Shown here: in pieces, positions 1-5,487 of the stretch
Position numbering within the stretch: the first letter of the stretch is position 1
Layout of the letters: every line of letters begins with the position of its first letter
Assembly: GCA_030631455.1 (NCBI GenBank)
Contig: DAOVLC010000122.1
Coordinates: 1-5,487, forward strand
DNA: 5,487 nt
Source: Candidatus Zixiibacteriota bacterium
GTDB lineage: Bacteria; Zixibacteria; MSB-5A5; JAABVY01; JAHJOQ01
Direction: 5' to 3'
Made by a program: the position numbers and the translations under genes
Notes under the pieces: model-generated
What the model saw: the letters and a program-made list of their open reading frames with translations, nothing else
Told to the model about the DNA's origin: nothing
Database searches by the model: none

Positions 1-824
1 GGCCCCTCACATTCCTTCTCGGCGCGGCAGCACAACTCGGCATTTTCGTCGCGGCGCTGGGTGCCGCCTACCTTCTTGGATTCAACTTCAAGGAGGCCGC
101 GAGCATCGGTATCATTGGCGGAGCAGACGGCCCAACGTCGATATTTCTCGCATCGCAACTCGCGCCGCACCTTCTCGGACCGATAGCGGTGGCCGCCTAC
201 AGCTACATGTCGCTGGTGCCGATTATCCAGCCTCCGATCCTGCGGCTCCTCACTTCAAAGAAAGAAAGAGCTATCGATATGCCGCAGGCCAAGCCTGTCT
301 CGAAAACGACAGCTATAATATTCCCGATCGTAACCGGAATTGTTGCGTGTCTGGGCATACCCTCAGCCGCACCTCTTATCGGCATGCTGATGTTCGGGAA
401 CCTGCTCCGCGAATGCGGAGTTACTGAACGTCTCCGCAAGACGGCGGGAGGATCGCTGATTGACATCGTTACGATATTCCTCGGGTTGGCAGTAGGTGCC
501 ACAATGGACGCCGGACATTTCCTTAACTTTGCCACACTCAAGATTCTGGTTCTCGGCGCAATCGCGTTTTGTTTCAGCACTGCCGGAGGCATAGTGCTTG
601 CGAAATTGCTGAATCTTTTCCTATCGGGCGACAGAAAGATAAATCCCTGCATTGGAGCTGCGGGTGTGTCGGCTGTTCCGATGGCGGCGCGTGTGGTTCA
701 GAAATTCGTATCTGATGAGACCGACGGGAAGGTCAATCTGATTTTTCCTGCGATGGGACCGAATGTGGCAGGTGTCATTGGCTCAGCCGTAGCGGCGGGT
801 GTCTTCTTGACACTGCTCTCGTAG
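1..824 (+). CDS. oadB: Na+-translocating decarboxylase beta subunit (OadB/GcdB family), 5'-truncated
   Basis: Integral membrane subunit that couples decarboxylation of a carboxybiotin carrier (oxaloacetate, methylmalonyl-CoA or glutaconyl-CoA systems) to Na+ export. The frame is open from base 3 with no start, so the gene begins upstream; about 273 residues are visible, against roughly 370-430 for full-length members. Visible hallmarks are GGADGPT (117-137), [10 protein letters not shown] (from about 192), [17 protein letters not shown] (from 642) and [15 protein letters not shown] near the end. Residues reported as important in Klebsiella OadB (Asp203, Tyr229, Asn373, Gly377, Ser382, Arg389, numbering from memory) are all present at matching spacing, so the protein looks functional. 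Several hydrophobic segments fit a polytopic membrane protein. Reading only from the internal GTG at 189 would wrongly drop the Asp motif. The substrate cannot be assigned because the alpha and gamma subunits lie outside the window. The symbol is for the family only. A strong terminator follows, so this is the last gene of its operon. Confidence 0.93.
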   Translation, partial: PLTFLLGAAAQLGIFVAALGAAYLLGFNFKEAASIGIIGGADGPTSIFLASQLAPHLLGPIAVAAYSYMSLVPIIQPPILRLLTSKKERAIDMPQAKPVSKTTAIIFPIVTGIVACLGIPSAAPLIGMLMFGNLLRECGVTERLRKTAGGSLIDIVTIFLGLAVGATMDAGHFLNFATLKILVLGAIAFCFSTAGGIVLAKLLNLFLSGDRKINPCIGAAGVSAVPMAARVVQKFVSDETDGKVNLIFPAMGPNVAGVIGSAVAAGVFLTLLS

Positions 825-840
825 ACAATAATAGGCTTTT

Positions 841-882
841 CATATCCGAAGACGGGCTCAGAAATGAGCCCGTTTTCGTATG
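841..882 (+). terminator. Rho-independent terminator of the decarboxylase operon
   Basis: The core is a perfect 9-bp stem, ACGGGCTCA (852-860) with TGAGCCCGT (865-873), closed by a GAAA tetraloop and followed by TTT. The flanks also pair: CATA (841-844) with TATG (879-882), and CGAAG (847-851) with TTTCG (874-878, one G-U), leaving a 2-nt bulge at 845-846. It lies 17 bases after the stop at 824 and separates the decarboxylase from the downstream signalling genes. The A-rich and T-rich flanks are weak as a U-tract, but the stem is strong. Confidence 0.82.
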
Positions 883-1023
883 AAGAGCACTGCTATCACC
901 GGATACAGTGTTGCCTCCTGAAAAGGCCTACCCCCACGAGCAACCGCCTTCAGCCTCGCATCTAATTAACCGACAAAATATATTAGACCAACCGGCAACT
1001 GCCAAAAATGGCTTGCTAAACTA
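883..1023. other. Noncoding upstream region, no gene seen
   Basis: No convincing gene lies here. Open frames that cross it on either strand have biased, low-hydrophobicity translations without a recognisable motif and run into the palindromic region downstream. The second half is AT-rich (about 961-1023), as expected for a promoter region. A short imperfect inverted repeat, GCAA-CT-GCCA (995-1004) against TGGC-TTGC (1009-1016) around an AAAA loop, sits just before the TATAAT box and could be an operator or chance. Confidence 0.5.
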
Positions 1024-1029
1024 TATAAT
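1024..1029 (+). promoter_or_regulatory. Candidate -10 box of the kinase/HK/RR operon
   Basis: A perfect TATAAT lies in an AT-rich stretch, downstream of the decarboxylase terminator and upstream of the first signalling gene, which is where a promoter is expected. No good -35 hexamer is found at 16-18 bases; the nearest resemblance, CTGCCA at 999-1004, is 19 bases away. The promoter may therefore be activator-dependent, or the match may be chance in AT-rich DNA. Transcription from here would give a leader of roughly 180 nt before ATG 1219. Confidence 0.35.
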
Positions 1030-1040
1030 GACCAGTAGCT

Positions 1041-1167
1041 TCTCGGTGACGAGACCATATTCGTATGATGGGACACGGCTTCCTGATGCACCATGGCGCA
1101 GGAAGTGTGTACCTATGTTCCGTTTTGCTGTTGGCTGGAGAAGATGAGTTAGTCCGCCGGCAACAGC
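1041..1167 (+). ncRNA. Possible structured leader RNA (four consecutive hairpins)
   Basis: Four inverted repeats follow one another. The first is TCTCG/CGAGA (1041-1054) with a GTGA (GNRA-type) loop. The second is CATA/TATG (1056-1067) with a TTCG loop. The third is a longer hairpin at 1073-1110, ACAC/GTGT then CTTCCTG/CAGGAAG. The fourth is GCTGTTG (1127-1133) with CAACAGC (1161-1167), enclosing a GGAG at 1137-1140. Stable tetraloops and stacked stems before a regulatory gene suggest a structured 5' leader. It was compared by eye with the c-di-GMP-I riboswitch, because of a GGGAC after a hairpin, but the remaining conserved bases are missing. No known riboswitch class was recognised. Confidence 0.3.
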
Positions 1168-1218
1168 AGTACAATAAGATTGGCAAATACCAAAACGACA
1201 GGATCGACAGCAAACCAA

Positions 1219-2178
1219 ATGGATGACAGGAAACTAATAGCTGAGAAGATCAGAGATTTGACCGGATGGACAGGTGTCGGCCGTTTCGAGATTCATAGGG
1301 ATACCACCGACTGGATGAGGATCAAGCGCGGGGATATCATGCGACTCGGAGATCACGATTACCTGGTAAAAGGTAACCCGCATGAGACCCGCTTCGGTAT
1401 CGGCGAGCAGCCCAAGTACTGGGTGTTCAGTGTGCTCGAACTCGAGACCGGCGAGCACAAGATCATCAAAACTGTCTTCCTCGAGGATTTCTATGTGCAT
1501 GTCGGAATCTTCAAGATCCACTGCTATCGCAGTTGCGAGAAAGAAAGCTATGTCCTTGATATCGCAAAAGGCGATGATCGGTTCATGCAGGGTTACACGG
1601 TCATGGATGACAAAGAGAATCGAATCAGAATCATAGACTTCATCCGGGGTAAAACTGTCTTCACGTATGTGCACGGCATCGAGAAGAGCCATGAGCAGTA
1701 CTTTTGTGAAGATCTTCCGGATATCCTAAGAAACTTGACCGACTGTTTCGAAGCGATCGATTTCCTTCACAAACACGGGACGTGTCACGGCGACATCCGG
1801 AATGACCACATCATCATAGACGCAGATACCGGAAAGTACAGATGGATCGATTTCGATTTGAATCAGCATGTCTCGGACTACGATGTCTGGAGCCTCGGCA
1901 ACATCATCAATTATGCGGTCGGGAAAGGGATAAACTCCTTCCAGCAGATACTCAAGGGAAACAAGTTCTCCGACGAAGTGAAAGAGAGTCTGAGGCCGGA
2001 AGACGGGTCGGCTTTCTTTGAGTATCGAGTTATGAATCTAAAGAAACTCTATCCCTACGTACCGCCAAAACTCGACAATATCCTGAACCACTTCACGATA
2101 GATCCGAAAGCATACTACACTAACTGTTCCAGGATGATTGAAGATTACATAGAGATGCTTGAGACCGAATTTCCGTAG
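1219..2178 (+). CDS. Atypical protein-kinase-fold protein with minimal activation segment
   Basis: A soluble protein of 319 residues from ATG 1219 (332 from an alternative TTG at 1180). Neither start has a well-placed Shine-Dalgarno: AGGA at 1200-1203 is 15 bases before the ATG, and the TTG has none. An in-frame stop at 1150-1152 excludes anything further upstream. Numbered from the ATG, the beta3 lysine is probably K84 in KIIK, preceded by strand-rich sequence without a clear glycine-rich loop. The catalytic loop is HGDIRNDHI at 190-198, with catalytic-type D192 but His197 where Asn normally binds metal. The DFG position reads DFD (211-213), and helix F is DVWSLG (222-227). Only eight residues separate DFD from DVWSLG, so the activation loop and APE/P+1 region are essentially absent, as in other atypical kinases such as Bud32- or LPS-kinase-like proteins. 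It could phosphorylate a small molecule or a restricted protein partner, or be a pseudokinase. It is the first gene of the apparent operon with the histidine kinase and response regulator. Confidence 0.8.
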   Translation: MDDRKLIAEKIRDLTGWTGVGRFEIHRDTTDWMRIKRGDIMRLGDHDYLVKGNPHETRFGIGEQPKYWVFSVLELETGEHKIIKTVFLEDFYVHVGIFKIHCYRSCEKESYVLDIAKGDDRFMQGYTVMDDKENRIRIIDFIRGKTVFTYVHGIEKSHEQYFCEDLPDILRNLTDCFEAIDFLHKHGTCHGDIRNDHIIIDADTGKYRWIDFDLNQHVSDYDVWSLGNIINYAVGKGINSFQQILKGNKFSDEVKESLRPEDGSAFFEYRVMNLKKLYPYVPPKLDNILNHFTIDPKAYYTNCSRMIEDYIEMLETEFP

Positions 2179-2191
2179 GAGATCGATCGAC

Positions 2192-2254
2192 ATGTCACCA
2201 TTTATCCTCCAGAATTCACTGTCTCACGTCAGATTTCGGGAAATAGCCGTATGA
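2192..2254 (+). CDS. Possible 20-codon leader ORF coupled to the histidine kinase
   Basis: ATG 2192 opens a 20-codon frame (MSPFILQNSLSHVRFREIAV) that ends in TGA at 2252-2254, overlapping the histidine kinase start as ATGA. A good Shine-Dalgarno, AGGAG (2177-2181), lies 10 bases before this ATG and overlaps the stop codon of the kinase-like gene. The histidine kinase ATG at 2251 has only a weak GGGA (2238-2241). The arrangement fits translational coupling, in which ribosomes finishing the short frame start the next gene. It may not encode a functional peptide, and no family is recognised. The overlap could be chance. Confidence 0.35.
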   Translation: MSPFILQNSLSHVRFREIAV

Positions 2255-4080
2255 AGACGGTAATTATCGGCGGTGGAAAAGGCTGCCGCGCAATCATCGA
2301 ACTTGCTCTGGGTGCCTTCCTCAAGGAGCTGACACTGGATATTGAGTGCGTCGTCGATATCGATCCTAAGGCGCCGGGTGTACTCTTTGCACAGGAGTGC
2401 GCCATCCGAACCAGCACTGAGATGCTCGACGCCATGGCCATGCCCGGAATCGAGCTGATAATCGAGCTAACCGGCTCGGACCATGTCCTGCGAGAGATAT
2501 ACAGGCTTCTACCCGAGGGAGTGAAGCTGATCGACCACACGATCGCGCATATCTTCTGGGATCTCGCCAATGCGCAGGAAGAGCGGAAGCGGCAGTTGCT
2601 GGAGATGACCCAACTCGAACTTGAAGTTGAGAGCGAAAGAGGTTTTCTGCAGAGCGTGTTTGATACAATCCCCGATCTGCTTGTCGTGCTCGATAAGGAG
2701 AAGAAGATCACCAGGGTAAACACCAGCTTCAGCAGTTTTGTCCACAAATCCGGTAAGGAAGCTCTGGGAATGACATGCGGTGATGTTTTTGCTGAGACCG
2801 AGTTCAACAGGCAATGGCGGGAAACAACTCCTGTGCTTGACGAGGTCTTCTCGTTGCAGAAGCCACGCACCGCGGTCTGGAGAACCGACCCACCCCATGA
2901 GATTTACTGGGAGGTGACGCGAACGCCGATCATAAACCCGGACGGGGAAATGGAGGCTGTTCTTTGCATCTGGCACCGTATTACTGAGCGAGTCATGCTC
3001 CGCCGCGAGATCGAAAGTGCAGAGCAGAGATTCAGAGGCTTCATTGATTCCGCCCACGACTGGATATCCATTAAGGACCTCGAAGGGCGGTATGTTATAG
3101 TCAACCCGGCCATCGCCCGCGCGTTTCACCGCAAGCCGGAGGATTTCGTCGGCAAAAGAGCGGTGGATATGCTTCCGGCAGGCCTTGCAAAAACAGTCAT
3201 GCTTCACGACCAGGAGGTCATCAGCACCAACAGCCACCATACATATGACGAAATAATCCCGATTGACGAGCGGGATTATTACTTTCAGACAGTGCGCTTC
3301 CCGCTTACCGATTACAAAGGCAGCACGATTGGAGTCTGCACTATCGCTCGAGATGTGACCTCAGAGAAGGATCTGCGGACGCAGTTGGTACAGGCGGAAA
3401 AATTGGCTGCTGTGGGCAAACTCGCCGCGGGAGTGGCACACGAGATCAACAATCCTCTGACAGGAATCCTCGCGTATGCGGAAGACCTGACGGATGAACT
3501 CCCTGAAGACGATTCTCATCAGAAGGACCTCAAAGTAATCATACGAGAGGCGCTACGTTGTCGTGATATAGTGCGCAACCTGCTCGACTTCGCGCGACAT
3601 GAAGAGCCCGAGCTTAAGAAGGTTGACCCAAATACCATCATCGATCAATCCCTTGTGCTGGTCGAGAGGCTGCCGCAGTTCAGGAATATTACTATCGAAA
3701 AGAATATGGCAGAAGATATCCCGCATGTGAAATGCGACCTCCGACATATGCAGCAGGTGCTACTCAACCTTATGCTGAACGCGGCAGATGCGATGAAGGG
3801 TAAAGGCAAGATCATCCTGACTACAGAGCACTACCGCAGGCGCAACAGGTGCGTAATCTCGGTTGAGGACAATGGGCCGGGGATACCACAGAACCTGATG
3901 GACAAGCTTTTCGAACCATTCTTCTCGACAAAGGGAACCAGCGGGCTCGGGCTTGCCGTAAGCTGGGGGATAATCGAACGCCACGGGGGTGTCATAGAAG
4001 TTGATATGGCCGAAAACGGCGGTTCGATATTCCGGATCGTGCTGCCTGCAATGACCGAGGAAGAGAAACCGCAGGGCTGA
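2251..4080 (+). CDS. Cytosolic hybrid-sensor histidine kinase: Rossmann + PAS + PAS + HisKA + HATPase
   Basis: Sensor kinase of 609 residues. Residues 1-100 or so resemble a Rossmann nucleotide-binding fold: MKTVIIGGGKGCR gives a GxGxx-type glycine loop (G7, G9), VVDID (34-38) supplies the acidic end of beta2, and IIELTG (70-75) matches a beta4-type strand as in NAD-dependent dehydrogenases. A charged helix at about 100-129 leads to PAS 1 (about 130-250, from RGFLQSVFDTIPD) and PAS 2 (about 258-375, from RFRGFIDSAHDW). The HisKA H-box is VAHEINNPL with phospho-accepting His397, as in NtrB-like kinases. The ATPase has an N-box with N510, DNGPGIP from D540, FEPFF from F554 and GTSGLGLA at 562-569, so it looks active. 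There are no membrane segments, so it should sense an internal signal. The start at 2251 preserves the Rossmann beta1 strand. It is followed 25 bases later by its likely cognate response regulator. The nucleotide ligand is inferred, not shown. Confidence 0.93.
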   Translation: MKTVIIGGGKGCRAIIELALGAFLKELTLDIECVVDIDPKAPGVLFAQECAIRTSTEMLDAMAMPGIELIIELTGSDHVLREIYRLLPEGVKLIDHTIAHIFWDLANAQEERKRQLLEMTQLELEVESERGFLQSVFDTIPDLLVVLDKEKKITRVNTSFSSFVHKSGKEALGMTCGDVFAETEFNRQWRETTPVLDEVFSLQKPRTAVWRTDPPHEIYWEVTRTPIINPDGEMEAVLCIWHRITERVMLRREIESAEQRFRGFIDSAHDWISIKDLEGRYVIVNPAIARAFHRKPEDFVGKRAVDMLPAGLAKTVMLHDQEVISTNSHHTYDEIIPIDERDYYFQTVRFPLTDYKGSTIGVCTIARDVTSEKDLRTQLVQAEKLAAVGKLAAGVAHEINNPLTGILAYAEDLTDELPEDDSHQKDLKVIIREALRCRDIVRNLLDFARHEEPELKKVDPNTIIDQSLVLVERLPQFRNITIEKNMAEDIPHVKCDLRHMQQVLLNLMLNAADAMKGKGKIILTTEHYRRRNRCVISVEDNGPGIPQNLMDKLFEPFFSTKGTSGLGLAVSWGIIERHGGVIEVDMAENGGSIFRIVLPAMTEEEKPQG

Positions 4081-4094
4081 ATCAGACATAGCAT

Positions 4095-4098
4095 GGAG
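4095..4098 (+). promoter_or_regulatory. Shine-Dalgarno of the response regulator
   Basis: GGAG seven bases before ATG 4106 fixes that start and fits the conserved start of the receiver domain (KINILVVDDE). Confidence 0.7.
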
Positions 4099-4105
4099 TA
4101 GCACC

Positions 4106-4897
4106 ATGGACAGGAAGATAAACATACTTGTAGTGGACGACGAGCAAATCGTGCTGGACAGCGTCACGAAGCATCTGAGGAAAAAGGGCTATGTGCTTCA
4201 CTGCGTCCTCTCGTCCCAGGAAGCCCTGGACAAGATGAAAAGCTCAGAAATAGACATAGTCCTGACTGATCTGATGATGCCAGATATCGACGGGCTTGAA
4301 CTCATGACCCTTGTGAAAGAAGACAAGCCAAACCTCCCGGTTGTCATGATCACCGGTTATGCCACGATTAACACTGCGCTCCAGGCTACGCAACTCGGCG
4401 CTTTCGATTATATCGCGAAGCCCTTCTCCAAGAAGGAACTTGTGGCGGTAGTCCAGAGAGCAGCCGATCTGGTCAAAGCGACGCCTGCTGACTCAGATCA
4501 GCTTCCGACCGCTCAGAAAGCCATTGATCTGAAAGAGAAAGAGTACCTCCGGTCATTCAAGAGGATCGGTGATCAGTCCTGGCTGGTGCTTCAGGAAGAT
4601 GGAATTGTCATCATGGGAGTGGAGCGTTCCTTTCTCGAAAAGGTCGGAAAGATCCAAACGGTCTATCTACCATCGAAGGGAGACGAGATTCGTCAGGGAA
4701 GTGTCTATCTGCAAGTGTTCTCCTCCGACCTGAGATCGCACAATGCCCTCTCTCCCCTTTCGGGAATCGTGGTTGATGTCAACCAGCGTGTTATCGACGA
4801 TCCGGCCTCAGCTCTGGAAGATCCCTATGAAAAAGGCTGGCTGGTTCATATCAGACCATCAAGGTTTGATTTCGAGATCAAGTTGCTCGGATTGTAG
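4106..4897 (+). CDS. Response regulator with receiver domain and lipoyl-less GcvH-like output domain
   Basis: Protein of 263 residues. Residues 1-125 are a complete receiver domain: acidic pair D11/D12, phospho-accepting D55 in LTDLMMPDIDG, T83 and K105 in AKPF. After a charged linker (about 126-152), residues 155-255 align well with glycine cleavage H-protein: WLVLQEDGIVIMGV from W159, LPSKGDEIRQG, SPLSGIVVDVNQ, and DPYEKGWLVHIRP from D239. In true GcvH the lipoyl-lysine lies eight residues before the proline of APxSG. Here that position (P217 minus eight) is Leu209, beside Arg210, so lipoylation is not expected. No DNA-binding domain is present, so the output is probably protein-protein docking. 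It lies 25 bases downstream of the histidine kinase, has a good ribosome site, and is presumably cotranscribed with it. A misannotation as glycine cleavage protein H is easy to make and should be avoided. Confidence 0.93.
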   Translation: MDRKINILVVDDEQIVLDSVTKHLRKKGYVLHCVLSSQEALDKMKSSEIDIVLTDLMMPDIDGLELMTLVKEDKPNLPVVMITGYATINTALQATQLGAFDYIAKPFSKKELVAVVQRAADLVKATPADSDQLPTAQKAIDLKEKEYLRSFKRIGDQSWLVLQEDGIVIMGVERSFLEKVGKIQTVYLPSKGDEIRQGSVYLQVFSSDLRSHNALSPLSGIVVDVNQRVIDDPASALEDPYEKGWLVHIRPSRFDFEIKLLGL

Positions 4898-4922
4898 GAG
4901 CGCAAATACACCAGACATATAC

Positions 4923-5487
4923 TCAGTCAGCCTGAATCCTGATACCCGAAGCATCGAATAAGTGTACGGAGTCCGCTTGCGGCACGATCCTGATGGAAGC
5001 CCCCCGTTCTACTGCTTCCGACGGATCGACACGGACGATTATCTCCTCGTCACCGTACTTGCCGTGAAGATATCGGCTGTTTCCGACATACTCGGTCGAT
5101 TCGACATTGACCGGTATGCCCTCGGTACTTGAGATCACACAATTGTCTGGCCTGAATCCGAGAGTGAGTTTCCTGTTGGGGGTTGCGTCCGGGAATTCGA
5201 TCCCGCGAATAACAACATCGCCCGCGAGTACCAGCGTGGAGTCAGCACCTGCCTTGGCTTCGACGAAGTTCATTCGGGGAGTTCCGATGAAATGAGCCAC
5301 GAAAGTGTTGGCGGGCTGGTCGTATATCTCCTGCGGTGTTCCCGCCTGTTGAATAATGCCGTCATGCAGGTCCATACCGATCCGTTCCCGCTCTTCAAGC
5401 ACAGCCAGACGTCGCGATTGGCGACCCAAGCGCACATTCTCAATCGACAAACCTGTCCAGGTACCAATCGAGAGCAGCAAATCAACC
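4923..5487 (-). CDS. Chimeric frame: NarL-type histidine kinase piece joined to MalK/UgpC-type ABC ATPase C-terminus
   Basis: The frame is open to the right edge (VDLLLSIGTWTG...), so it is 5'-truncated; a TTG at 5480 is not a credible start. Residues 1-46 match the end of a GAF domain plus the HisKA_3 region of NarL/LiaS/DegS-type kinases: LSIENVRL, then EERERIGMDLHDGIIQ with the phospho-accepting His41. From Q46/Q47 onward the sequence is instead a sugar-importer ATPase (MalK/UgpC/MsmK type): QAGTPQEIYDQPANTFVAHFIG, MNF, then the TOBE-type tail with LTLGFRPDN and DSVHLFD, ending at 4923. The kinase part lacks HATPase_c, and the ATPase part lacks Walker A, signature and Walker B motifs. Neither half can work as its parent protein. 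It is convergent with the response regulator, 25 bases away, and belongs to a different transcription unit. Domain identities are confident; that the fused gene exists in a cell is doubtful. Confidence 0.85.
   Translation of the reverse strand, partial: VDLLLSIGTWTGLSIENVRLGRQSRRLAVLEERERIGMDLHDGIIQQAGTPQEIYDQPANTFVAHFIGTPRMNFVEAKAGADSTLVLAGDVVIRGIEFPDATPNRKLTLGFRPDNCVISSTEGIPVNVESTEYVGNSRYLHGKYGDEEIIVRVDPSEAVERGASIRIVPQADSVHLFDASGIRIQAD
5349..5366 (-). other. Fusion junction within a motif shared by both parent families
   Basis: These 18 bases encode HDGIIQ on the minus strand. The motif occurs in the H-box of NarL-type kinases (LHDGIIQS...) and in the region after the H-loop of MalK-type ATPases (MHDGxIQQxGTP). 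Upstream residues (ERERIGMDL) are only kinase-like; downstream residues (QAGTPQEIYD) are only ABC-like. The switch therefore falls in a stretch that could be identical in the two parent genes. Confidence 0.8.

Noticed and set aside
189..824. GTG at 189 as the start of the beta subunit
   Set aside because: The family motif with the Na+-site aspartate (117-137) is in the same open frame upstream, so the gene is simply cut by the window edge.
1051..1113. c-di-GMP-I riboswitch resemblance (hairpin followed by GGGAC)
   Set aside because: The conserved bases after GGGAC and the second half of the aptamer are not present; the similarity is superficial.
908..1147. Plus-strand open frame of 79 codons after the decarboxylase terminator
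   Set aside because: The translation has no recognisable domain, it crosses the candidate promoter and palindromic hairpins, and it has no convincing ribosome site.
1016..1218. Minus-strand open frames of 65 codons opposite the leader region
   Set aside because: Two overlapping frames of similar length arise from the same palindromic, Cys/Ser-rich antisense sequence; neither resembles a protein family.
2229..3240. Long minus-strand open frames (213 and 243 codons) opposite the histidine kinase
   Set aside because: They lie antisense to clear Rossmann and PAS domain sequence; their Ser/Arg-rich or patchy composition is typical of shadow frames.
4568..4872. Functional glycine cleavage H protein
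   Set aside because: The lipoyl-lysine is replaced (Leu209/Arg210), the domain is fused to a receiver domain, and no gcvP or gcvT gene is nearby.
1..5487. CRISPR array, tRNA, rRNA, insertion sequence or attachment site
   Set aside because: No regularly spaced direct repeats, no cloverleaf or rRNA sequence, no transposase motif and no terminal inverted repeats were seen by eye.

Overview
The window looks like bacterial DNA of intermediate GC content, probably from an uncultured or anaerobic lineage. The evidence is a sodium-pumping decarboxylase beta subunit (typical of anaerobes and fermenters), a two-component system of unusual architecture, and a MalK/UgpC-type ABC ATPase piece. No marker gene supports a phylum. 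Both ends cut through open reading frames, so this is either a whole short contig or an internal slice.

Layout, left to right. (1) Bases 1-824, + strand: the C-terminal two thirds or so of an OadB/GcdB-type Na+-translocating decarboxylase beta subunit, followed by a strong bulged intrinsic terminator (841-882). (2) Bases 883-1218: a noncoding stretch with a TATAAT box (1024-1029) and then a chain of four inverted repeats (1041-1167) that could fold as a structured leader RNA. (3) Bases 1219-4897, + strand: a probable signalling operon. It holds an atypical protein-kinase-fold protein with almost no activation segment, a possible 20-codon leader ORF, a cytosolic histidine kinase with an N-terminal Rossmann (NAD-binding-like) domain and two PAS domains, and a response regulator whose output is a GcvH-like domain that has lost the lipoyl-lysine. 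(4) Bases 4923-5487, - strand, convergent: an open frame whose first 40 or so residues are a NarL/LiaS-type histidine kinase and whose remainder is the C-terminal part of a MalK/UgpC-type ABC ATPase. The two are joined inside an HDGIIQ motif that both families share, so this is most likely an assembly chimera or a microhomology recombination product.

How the genes may work together (inference): the histidine kinase could sense a nucleotide or redox cofactor through its Rossmann domain and small ligands through its PAS domains, then phosphorylate Asp55 of the response regulator. That regulator has no DNA-binding domain. Its H-protein-like domain would act as a docking module on a protein partner, perhaps a metabolic enzyme, and the atypical kinase could be a further partner. 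The kinase / Rossmann-PAS-HK / REC-GcvH-like set is the most interesting content of the window. The fusion at the right end should be treated as suspect until reads are checked.
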